A stretch of 64,000 nucleotides of DNA from Mastigias papua. Lineage: Eukaryota > Cnidaria > Scyphozoa > Rhizostomeae > Mastigiidae. The translations under genes were made by a program, and so were the position numbers. The stretch is taken from the NCBI GenBank assembly GCA_964019165.1, contig OZ025283.1, forward strand, positions 4,661,001 to 4,725,000, read 5' to 3'. This document shows, piece after piece, positions 1 through 10,147 of this stretch. The notes under the pieces were generated by a model. That model did no database searches and had not been told where the DNA came from. It saw only the letters and a program-made list of their open reading frames with translations. Position 1 is the first letter of the stretch, and every line of letters begins with the position of its first letter.

Positions 1-157
1 TTGTATGTTTGACATTGAGTGGAAGTGCATCAATCTCAGCCAACAAACCACTTTACCATCTACAGTTACACTGATACGAGTAGTTTAGGCAATGTTTCGT
101 AGTGAAATGAGCGTTAGTATTTGTTTTTACACTAAATAGAGCCTTATAGTGCTTTAC

Positions 158-194
158 ATGTAGCAAACCTGACTATACTATGTAAGTGCTACAT
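158..194. other. Inverted repeat within the monomer (8-bp arms, 21-nt loop), first copy
   Basis: ATGTAGCA at 158-165 is the exact reverse complement of TGCTACAT at 187-194, with 21 bases between. The element recurs in most monomers. In copies carrying TTTAAATGTAGCA instead of TTTACATGTAGCA the arms extend to 10 bp (AAATGTAGCA/TGCTACATTT). An overlapping alternative dyad, TTACAT (154-159) with ATGTAA (180-185), could compete with it. Some subtypes break the right arm (TGCTAAAT or TGCTACTT) or the left arm (ATGTAGGA) with no matching change on the other side. This could form a hairpin or cruciform or bind a dimeric protein, but no covariation supports that. Confidence 0.7.
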
Positions 195-355
195 TTGAAT
201 TTAAGTACGTGTTGCATAGTTCCAGAACGTAATCTAAACACATCTGTGCTGTGAGTCGAGCATTTCTAATATCGTGTCACCATTAGATCAGTATTCATTG
301 CTGTATTGTCAGTGTATGCACTCATATGCAGTTTGTGCCCATTACAAGCAATGAC

Positions 356-385
356 AACATACATGTGCATATACTGTTGTATGTT
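356..385. other. Second dyad spanning the chosen monomer boundary (7-bp arms)
   Basis: AACATAC at 356-362 is the reverse complement of GTATGTT at 379-385, with a 16-base loop. It recurs wherever CAACATAC is paired with TTGTATGTT. Many monomers carry CAACGTAC on the left or TTGAATGTT on the right, which breaks one pair. The dyad overlaps the alternating purine-pyrimidine tract at 357-374. No function can be assigned from sequence. Confidence 0.55.
357..374. other. Alternating purine-pyrimidine tract, 18 nt (recurrent)
   Basis: ACATACATGTGCATATAC alternates perfectly over 18 bases. The common variant beginning ACGTAC keeps the alternation because it changes A to G. The subtype with CATGCGCAAATGCTG breaks it at AA. 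In monomers carrying both tracts this one lies about 50 bp downstream of the 19-nt tract. Confidence 0.6.
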
Positions 386-687
386 TGACATTGAGTGGAA
401 GTGCATCAATCTCAGCCAACAAACCACTTTACCATCTACAGTTACACTGATACGAGTAGTTTAGGCAATGTTTCGTAGTGAAATGAGCGTTAGTATTTGT
501 TTTTACACTAAATAGAGCCTTATAGTGCTTTACATGTAGCAAACCTGACTATGCTATGTAAGTGCTACATTTGAATTTAAGTACGTGTTGCATAGTTCCA
601 AAACGTAATCTAAACACATCTGTGCTGTGAATCGAGCATTTCTAATATCGTATCACCATTAGATCTGTATTCATTCCTGTATTGTCA

Positions 688-706
688 GTGTATGCACACA
701 TATGCA
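688..706. other. Alternating purine-pyrimidine tract, 19 nt (recurrent)
   Basis: GTGTATGCACACATATGCA alternates purine and pyrimidine without a break over 19 bases in monomers that carry ATGCACAC. In the ATCCACAC subtype it is split into 7 plus 12, and ATGCACTC also interrupts it. Such tracts can adopt left-handed or easily melted DNA under torsion. Here that is only a possibility read from composition. The embedded CATATG hexamer is present in most monomers. Confidence 0.6.
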
Positions 707-1504
707 GTTTAGGCCCATTACAAGCAATGACAACGTAAATGTGCATATTCTGTTGTATGTTTGACATTGAGTGGAAGTGCATCAATCTCAGCCACCAAAC
801 CACTTTAACATCTACAGTCACACTGATACGAGTAGTTTAGGCAATGTTTCGTATTGAAATGAGCGTTAGTATTTGTTTTTACACTAAATAGAGTCTTATA
901 CTGCTTTAAATGTAGCAAACCTGACTATACTATGTAAGTGCTACATTTGAATTTAAGTACGTGTTGCATAGTTCCAAAACGTAATCTAAACACATCTGTG
1001 CTGTGAATCGAGCATTTCTAATATCGTGTCACCATTAGATCTGTATTCATTCCTGTATTGTCAGTGTATGCACACATATGCAGTTTAGGCCCATTACAAG
1101 CAATGACAAGGTACATGTGCATATTCTGTTGTATGTTTGACATTGAGTGGAAGTGCATCAATCTCAGCCACCAAACCACTTTAACATCTACAGTTACACT
1201 GATACGAGTAGTTTAGGCAATGTTTCTTATTGAAATGAGCGTTAGTATTTGTTTTTACTCTAAATAGAGCCTTATAGTGCTTTACATGTAGCAAACCTGA
1301 CTATACTATGTAAGTGCTACATTTGAATTTAAGTACGTGTTGCATAGGTCCAAAACGTAATCTAAACACATCTGTGCTGTGACTCGATCATTTCTAATAT
1401 CGTGTCACCATTAGATTAGTATTCATTCCTGTATTGTCAGTGTATCCACACATATGCAGTTTAGGCCCATTACAAGCTATAACAACATACATGTGCATAT
1501 ACTG

Positions 1505-1875
1505 TTGTATGTTTGACATTGAGTCGAAGTGCATCAATCTCAGCCACCAAACCCCTTTAACATCTACAGTTACACTGATACGAGTAGTGTAGGCAATGTT
1601 TCGTATTGAAATGAGCGTTAGTATTTGTTTTTACACTAAATAGAGCCTTATTTTACATGTAGCAAACCTGACTATACTATGTAAGTGCTACATTTGAATT
1701 TAAGTACGTGTTGCATAGGTCCAAAACGTAATCTAAACACATCTGTGCTGTGACTCGATCATTTCTAATATCGTGTGACCATTAGATCAGTATTCATTGC
1801 TGTATTGTCAGTGTATCCACACATATGCAGTTTAGGCCCATTACAAGCTGTAACAACATACATGTGCATATACTG
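1505..1875 (+). repeat. Short monomer (371 bp) with a 5-bp deletion
   Basis: The usual GCCTTATAGTGCTTTACATG reads GCCTTATTTTACATG here, losing five bases between about 1650 and 1652. This is the only monomer with a net loss of more than one base. The rest of the copy is ordinary and shares GAGTCGAAGTGC and AGTGTAGGC with the monomers at 5260, 6764 and 8268. Confidence 0.95.
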
Positions 1876-4800
1876 TTGTATGTTTGACATTGAGTCGAAG
1901 TGCATCAATCTCAGCCACCAAACCACTTTAACATCTACAGTTACACTGATACGTGTAGTTTAGGCAATGTTTCGTATTGAAATGAGCGTTAGTATCTGTT
2001 TTTACACTAAATAGAGCCTTATAATGCCTTACATGTAGCAAACCTGACTATACTATGTAAGTGCTACATTTGAATTTAAGTACGTGTTGCATAGGTCCAA
2101 AACGTAATCTAAACACATCTGTGCTGTGAATCGAGCATTTCTAATATCGCGTCACCATTAGATCTGTATTCATTACTGTATTGTCAGTGTATGCACACAT
2201 ATGCAGTTTAGGCCCATTACAAGCAATAACAACATACATGTGCATATGCTGTTGAATGTTTGACATTGAGTGGAAGTGCATCAATCTCAGCCACCAAACC
2301 ACTTTAACATCTACAGTTACACTGATACGAGTAGTTTAGGCAATGTTTCGTCTTGAAATGAGCGTTAGTATTTGTTTTTACACTAAATAGAGTCTTATAG
2401 TGCTTTGAATGTAGCAATCCTGACTATACTATGTAAGTGCTACATTTGAATTTAAGTACGTGTTGCATAGGTCCAAAACGTAATCTAAACACATCTGTGC
2501 TGTGACTCGATCATTTCTAATATCGTGTGACCATTAGATCAGTATTCATTGCTGTATTGTCAGTGTATCCACACATATGCAGTTTAGGCCCATTACAAGC
2601 TGTAACAACATACATGTGCATATACTGTTGTATGTTTGACATTGAGTCGAAGTGCATCAATCTCAGCCACCAAACCACTTTAACATCTACAGTTACACTG
2701 ATACGAGAAGTTTAGGCAATGTTTCTTATTGAAATGAGCGTTAGTATTTGTTTTTACACTAAATAGAGCCTTATAGTGCTTTACATGTAGCAAACCTGAC
2801 TATACTATGTAAGTGCTACATTTGAATTTAAGTACGTGTTGCATAGTTCCAAAACGTAATCTAAACACATCTGTGCTGTGAATCGAGCATTTCTAATATC
2901 GTGTCACCATTAGATCTGTATTCATTCCTGTATTGTCAGTGTATGCACACATATGCAGTTTAGGCCCATTACAAGCAATGACAAGGTACATGTGCATATT
3001 CTGTTGTATGTTTGACATTGAGTGGAAGTGCATCAATCTCAGCCACCAAACCACTTTAACATCTACAGTTACACTGATACGAGTAGTTTAGGCAATGTTT
3101 CTTATTGAAATGAGCGTTAGTATTTGTTTTTACTCTAAATAGAGCCTTATAGTGCTTTACATGTAGCAAACCTGACTATACTATGTAAGTGCTACATTTG
3201 AATTTAAGTACGTGTTGCATAGGTCCAAAACGTAATCTAAACACATCTGTGCTGTGACTCGATCATTTCTAATATCGTGTCACCATTAGATTAGTATTCA
3301 TTCCTGTATTGTCAGTGTATCCACACATATGCAGTTTAGGCCCATTACAAGCTGTAACAACATACATGTGCATATACTGTTGTATGTTTGACATTGAGTC
3401 GAAGTGCATCAACCTCAGCCACCAAACCACTTTAACATCTACAGTTACACTGATACGAGAAGTTTAGGCAATGTTTCTTATTGAAATGAGCGTTAGTATT
3501 TGTTTTTACACTAAATAGAGCCTTATAGTGCTTTACATGTAGCAAACCTGACTATACTATGTAAGTGCTACATTTGAATTTAAGTACGTGTTGCATAGTT
3601 CCAAAACGTAATCTAAACACATCTGTGCTGTGAATCGAGCATTTCTAATATCGTGTCACCATTAGATCTGTATTCATTGCTGTATTGTCAGTGTATGCAC
3701 ACATATGCAGTTTAGGCCCATTACAAGCAATGACAAGGTACATGTGCATATTCTGTTGTATGTTTGACATTGAGTGGAAGTGCATCAATCTCAGCCACCA
3801 AACCACTTTAACATCTACAGTTACACTGATACGAGTAGTTTAGGCAATGTTTCTTATTGAAATGAGCGTTAGTATTTGTTTTTACTCTAAATAGAGCCTT
3901 ATAGTGCTTTACATGTAGCAAACCTGACTATACTATGTAAGTGCTACATTTGAATTTAAGTACGTGTTGCATAGGTCCAAAACGTAATCTAAACACATCT
4001 GTGCTGTGACTCGATCATTTCTAATATCGTGTCACCATTAGATCAGTATTCATTGCTGTATTGTCAGTGTATCCACACATATGCAGTTTAGGCCCATTAC
4101 ATGCTGTAACAACATACATGTGCATATACTGTTGTATGTTTGACATTGAGTCGAAGTGCATCACCCTCAGCCACCAAACCACTTTAACATCTACAGTTAC
4201 ACTGATACGTGTAGTTTAGGCAATGTTTCGTATTGAAATGAGCGTTAGTATCTGTTTTTACACTAAATAGAGCCGTATAATGCGTTACATGTAGCAAACC
4301 TGACTATACTATGTAAGTGCTACATTTGAATTTAAGTACGTGTTGCATAGGTCCAAAACGTAATCTAAACACATCTGTGCTGTGAATCGAGCATTTCTAA
4401 TATCGCGTCACCATTAGATCTGTATTCATTACTGTATTGTCAGTGTATGCACACATATGCAGTTTAGGCCCATTACAAGCAATAACAACATACATGTGCA
4501 TATGCTGTTGAATGTTTGACATTGAGTGGAATTGCATCAATCTCAGCCACCAAACCACTTTAACATCTACAGTTACACTGATACGAGTAGTTTAGGCAAT
4601 GTTTCGTATTGAAATGAGCGTTAGTATTTGTTTTTACACTAAATAGAGTCTTATAGTGCTTTAAATGTAGCAAACCTGACTATACTATGTAAGTGCTACA
4701 TTTGAATTTAAGTACGTGTTGCATAGGTCCAAAACGTAATCTAAACACATCTGTGCTGTGACTCGATCATTTCTAATATCGTGTGACCATTAGATCAGTA

Positions 4801-4883
4801 TTCATTGCTGTATTGTCAGTGTATCCACACATATGCAGTTTAGGCCCATTACAAGCTGTAACAACATACATGTGCATATACTG
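1876..4883 (+). repeat. Monomers 5-12: nested 752-bp dimers inside a 6-monomer spacing
   Basis: The pairs at 2628-3379 and 3380-4131 alternate the same two subtypes. The first member has GAGTCGAAGTGC, ACGAGAAGTTTAGG and TTTCTTATTG. The second has GAGTGGAAGTGC and TTTTTACTCTAAAT. The pair at 1876-2627 (ACGTGTAGTTTAGG, then TTGAATGTTTGAC) resembles the pair at 4132-4883, 2256 bp away. The pattern is what local duplication of a dimer inside a longer unit would leave. Confidence 0.8.
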
Positions 4884-7800
4884 TTGTATGTTTGACATTG
4901 AGTGGAAGTGCATCAATCTCAGCCACCAAACCACTTTAACATCTACAGTTACACTGATACGAGTAGTTTAGGCAATGTTTCGTATTGAAATGAGCGTTAG
5001 TATTTGTTTTTACACTAAATAGAGCGTTATAGTGCTTTACATGTAGCAAACCTGACTATACTATGTAAGTGCTACATTTGAATTTAAGTACGTGTTGCAT
5101 AGGTCCAAAACGTAATCTAAACACATCTGTGCTGTGACTCGTGCATTTCTAATATCGTGTCACCATTAGATCAGTATTCATTCCTGTATTGTCAGTGTAT
5201 CCACACATATGCAGTTTAGGCCCATTACAAGCTATAACAACATACATGTGCATATACTGTTGTATGTTTGACATTGAGTCGAAGTGCATCAATCTCAGCC
5301 ACCAAACCACTTTAACATCTACAGTTACACTGATACGAGTAGTGTAGGCAATGTTTCGTATTGAAATGAGCGTTAGTATTTGTTTTTACACTAAATAGAG
5401 CCTTATAATGCTTTACATGTAGGAAACCTGACTATACTATGTAAGTGCTACATTTGAATTTAAGTACGTGTTGCATAGGTCCAAAACGTAATCTAAACAC
5501 ATCTGGGCTGTGACTCGATCATTTCTAATATCGTGTGACCATTAGATCAGTATTCATTGCTGTATTGTCAGTGTATCCACACATATGCAGTTTAGGCCCA
5601 TTACAAGCTGTAACAACATACATGTGCATATACTGTTGTATGTTTGACATTGAGTCGAAGTGCATCAACCTCAGCCACCAAACCACTTTAACATCTACAG
5701 TTACACTGATACGAGTAGTTTAGGCAATGTTTCGTATTGAAATGAGCGTTAGTATCTGTTTTTACACTAAATAGAGCCTTATAATGCGGTACATGTAGCA
5801 AACCTGACTATACTATGTAAGTGCTACATTTGAATTTAAGTACGTGTTGCATAGTTCCAAAACGTAATCTAAACACATCTGTGCTGTGAATCGAGCAGTT
5901 CTAAGTTGGTATCACCATTAGATCAGTATTCATTGCTGTATTGTCAGTGTATGCACACATATGCAGTTTAGGCCCATTACAAGCAATAACAACATACATG
6001 TGCATATGCTGTTGAATGTTTGACATTGAGTGGAATTGCATCAATCTCAGCCACCAAACCACTTTAACATCTACAGTTACACTGATACGAGTAGTTTATG
6101 CAATGTTTCGTATTGAAATGAGCGTTAGTATTTGTTTTTACACTAAATAGAGCCTTATAGTGCTTTACATGTAGCAAACCTGACGATACTATGTAAGTGC
6201 TACATTTGAATTTAAGTACGTGTTGCATAGTTGCAAAACGTAATCTAAACACATCTGTGCTGTGAATCGAGCATTTCTAATATCGTATCACCATTAGATC
6301 TGTACTCAGTCCTGTATTGTCAGTGTATGCACACATATGCAGTTTAGGCCCATTACAAGCAATGACAACATACATGTGCATATACTGTTGTATGTTTGAC
6401 ATTGAGTGGAAGTGCATCAATCTCAGCCACCAAACCACTTTAACATCTACAGTTACACTGATACGAGTAGTTTAGGCAATGTTTCGTATTGAAATGAGCG
6501 TTAGTATTTGTTTTTACACTAAATAGAGCGTTATAGTGCTTTACATGTAGCAAACCTGACTATACTATGTAAGTGCTACATTTGAATTTAAGTACGTGTT
6601 GCATAGGTCCAAAACGTAATCTAAACACATCTGTGCTGTGACTCGTGCATTTCTAATATCGTGTCACCATTAGATCAGTATTCATTCCTGTATTGTCAGT
6701 GTATCCACACATATGCAGTTTAGGCCCATTACAAGCTATAACAACATACATGTGCATATACTGTTGTATGTTTGACATTGAGTCGAAGTGCATCAATCTC
6801 AGCCACCAAACCACTTTAACATCTACAGTTACACTGATACGAGTAGTGTAGGCAATGTTTCGTATTGAAATGAGCGTTAGTATTTGTTTTTACACTAAAT
6901 AGAGCCTTATAATGCTTTACATGTAGGAAACCTGACTATACTATGTAAGTGCTACATTTGAATTTAAGTACGTGTTGCATAGGTCCAAAACGTAATCTAA
7001 ACACATCTGTGCTGTGACTCGATCATTTCTAATATCGTGTGACCATTAGATCAGTATTCATTGCTGTATTGTCAGTGTATCCACACATATGCAGTTTAGG
7101 CCCATTACAAGCTGTAACAACATACATGTGCATATACTGTTGTATGTTTGACATTGAGTCGAAGTGCATCAACCTCAGCCACCAAACCACTTTAACATCT
7201 ACAGTTACACTGATACGAGTAGTTTAGGCAATGTTTCGTATTGAAATGAGCGTTAGTATCTGTTTTTACACTAAATAGAGCCTTATAATGCGGTACATGT
7301 AGCAAACCTGACTATACTATGTAAGTGCTACATTTGAATTTAAGTACGTGTTGCATAGGTCCAAAACGTAATCTAAACACATCTGTGCTGTGAATCGAGC
7401 TGTTCTAATTTGGTATCACCATTAGATCAGTATTTATTGCTGTATTGTCAGTGTATGCACACATATGCAGTTTAGGCCCATTACAAGCAATAACAACATA
7501 CATGTGCATATGCTGTTGAATGTTTGACATTGAGTGGAATTGCATCAATCTCAGCCACCAAACCACTTTAACATCTACAGTTACACTGATACGAGTAGTT
7601 TAGGCAATGTTTCGTATTGAAATGAGCGTTAGTATTTGTTTTTACACTAAATAGAGCCTTATAGTGCTTTACATGTAGCAAACCTGACTATACTATGTAA
7701 GTGCTACATTTGAATTTAAGTACGTGTTGCATAGGTCCAGAACGTAATCTAAACACATCTGTGCTGTGAATCGAGCATTTCTAATATCGTGTCACCATTA

Positions 7801-9019
7801 GATCAGTATTCATTGCTGTATTGTCAGTGTATGCACACATATGCAGTTTGTGCCCATTACAAGCAATGACAACATACATGTGCATATACTGTTGTATGTT
7901 TGACATTGAGTGGAAGTGCATCAATCTCAGCCACCAAACCACTTTAACATCTACAGTTACACTGATACGAGTAGTTTAGGCAATGTTTCGTATTGAAATG
8001 AGCGTTAGTATTTGTTTTTACACTAAATAGAGCCTTATAGTGCTTTACATGTAGCAAACCTGACTATATTATGTAAGTGCTACATTTGAATTTAAGTACG
8101 TGTTGCATAGGTCCAGAACGTAATCTAAACACATCTGTGCTGTGAATCGAGCACTTTTAATATCGTGTCACCATTAGATCAGTATTCATTCCTGTATTGT
8201 CAGTGTATCCACACATATGCAGTTTAGGCCCATTACAAGCTATAACAACATACATGTGCATATACTGTTGTATGTTTGACATTGAGTCGAAGTGCATCAA
8301 TCTCAGCCACCAAACCACTTTAACATCTACAGTTACACTGATACAAGTAGTGTAGGCAATGTTTCGTATTGAAATGAGCGTTAGTATTTGTTTTTACACT
8401 AAATAGAGCCTTATAATGCTTTACATGTAGGAAACCTGACTATACTATGTAAGTGCTACATTTGAATTTAAGTACGTGTTGCATAGGTCCAAAACGTAAT
8501 CTAAACACATCTGTGCTGTGACTCGATCATTTCTAATATCGTGTGACCATTAGATCAGTATTCATTGCTGTATTGTCAGTGTATCCACACATATGCAGTT
8601 TAGGCCCATTACAAGCTGTAACAACATACATGTGCATATACTGTTGTATGTTTGACATTGAGTCGAAGTGCATCAACATCAGCCACCAAACCACTTTAAC
8701 ATCTACAGTTACACTGATACGAGTAGTTTAGGCAATGTTTCGTATTGAAATGAGCGTTAGTATCTGTTTTTACACTAAATAGAGCCTTATAATGCGGTAC
8801 ATGTAGCAAACCTGACTATACTATGTAAGTGCTACATTTGAATTTAAGTACGTGTTGCATAGGTCCAAAACGTAATCTAAACACATCTGTGCTGTGAATC
8901 GAGCTGTTCTAATTTGGTATCACCATTAGATCAGTATTCATTGCTGTATTGTCAGTGTATGCACACATATGCAGTTTGTGCCCATTACAAGCAATGACAA
9001 CATACATGTGCATATACTG
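4884..9019 (+). repeat. 4-monomer HOR (1504 bp), about 2.75 imperfect copies
   Basis: AGTGTAGGCAATG with GTAGGAAACC recurs in the monomers at 5260, 6764 and 8268. GCGGTACATG with a disrupted ATATCGTG (AAGTTGGTATC or AATTTGGTATC) recurs at 5636, 7140 and 8644. ACTCGTGCATTTC recurs at 4884 and 6388. TTGAATG with GGAATTGC recurs at 6012 and 7516. All spacings are 1504 bp. The copies differ at several sites, for example CTGGGCTG near 5503 against CTGTGCTG, and the fourth member is replaced in the last copy, so this HOR is older than those to its right. Confidence 0.85.
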
Positions 9020-10147
9020 TTGTATGTTTCACATTGAGTGGAAGTGCATCAATCTCAGCCACCAAACCACTGTAACATCTACAGTTACACTGATACGAGT
9101 AGTTTAGGCAATGTTTCGTATTGAAATGAGCGTTAGTATTTGTTTTTACACTAAATAGAGCCTTATAGTGCTTTACATGTAGCAAACCTGACTATACTAT
9201 GTAAGTGCTACATTTGAATTTAAGTACGTGTTGCATAGGTCCAGAACGTAATCTAAACACATCTGTGCTGTGAATCGAGCATTTCTAATATCGTGTCACC
9301 ATTAGATCAGTATTCATTGCTGTATTGTCAGTGTATGCACACATATGCAGTTTGTGCCCATTACAAGCAATGACAACATACATGTGCATATACTGTTGTA
9401 TGTTTGACATTGAGTGGAAGTGCATCAATCTCAGCCACCAAACCACTTTAACATCTACAGTTACACTGATACGAGTAGTTTAGGCAATGTTTCGTATTGA
9501 AATGAGCGTTAGTATTTGTTTTTACACTAAATAGAGCCTTATAGTGCTTTACATGTAGCAAACCTGACTATACTATGTAAGTGCTACATTTGAATTTAAG
9601 TACGTGTTGCATAGGTCCAGAACGTAATCTAAACACATCTGTGCTGTGAATCGAGCATTTCTAATATCGTGTCACCATTAGATCAGTATTCATTGCTGTA
9701 TTGTCAGTGTATGCACACATATGCAGTTTGTGCCCATTACAAGCAATGACAACATACATGTGCATATACTGTTGTATGTTTGACATTGAGTGGAAGTGCA
9801 TCAATCTCAGCCACCAAACCACTTTAACATCTACAGTTACACTGATACGAGTAGTTTAGGCAATGTTTCGTATTGAAATGAGCGTTAGTATTTGTTATTA
9901 CACTAAATAGAGCCTTATAGTGCTTTACATGTAGCAAACCTGATTATACTATGTAAGTGCTACATTTGAATTTAAGTACGTGTTGCATAGGTCCAGAACG
10001 TAATCTAAACACATCTGTGCTGTGAATCGAGCACTTTTAATATCGTGTCACCATTAGATCAGTATTCATTGCTGTATTGTCAGTGTATGCACTCATATGC
10101 AGTTTGTGCCCATTACAAGCAATGACAACATACATGTGCATATACTG
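9020..10147 (+). repeat. Monomers 24-26, near-identical single-monomer run
   Basis: Three consecutive monomers share TTTGTGCCC, GGTCCAGAACG and AAGCAATGACAAC, and differ only at isolated bases: TTTCACATTG and CACTGTAAC in the first, TGTTATTACAC and GCACTTTTAATATC in the third. The monomer at 7892 is also very similar. This looks like local 376-bp amplification with no higher-order period. Confidence 0.8.

Larger units (their letters stand above)
1..1504 (+). repeat. Monomers 0-3, mixed subtypes at the left edge
   Basis: Four 376-bp monomers begin at 1, 377, 753 and 1129. The first two carry CCAACAAACC, TTTACCATC and CGTAGTGAAATG, the combination seen again from 10148 onward. The monomer at 1129 has TTTCTTATTG, TTTTTACTCTAAAT and ATTAGATTAG. 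It closely matches the monomer at 3004, five units to the right. No HOR boundary is visible at the window edge, so the array continues leftward. Confidence 0.9.

Noticed and set aside
82..120. CENP-B-box-like stretch TTTCGTATTGAAATGAG
   Set aside because: It begins with TTCG but lacks the conserved A at the required spacing and the CGGG core of the mammalian CENP-B box, so it does not meet the consensus on either strand.
166..186. TATA-like ACTATACTATG and a possible promoter in each monomer
   Set aside because: An A+T-rich monomer contains several such strings by chance. No initiator, downstream element or transcript evidence is visible.
330..340. TTAGGC in CAGTTTAGGCCC and GTAGTTTAGGCAATG, resembling nematode-type telomeric repeat units
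   Set aside because: There are only single, isolated occurrences per monomer, never in tandem, so there is no telomeric array.
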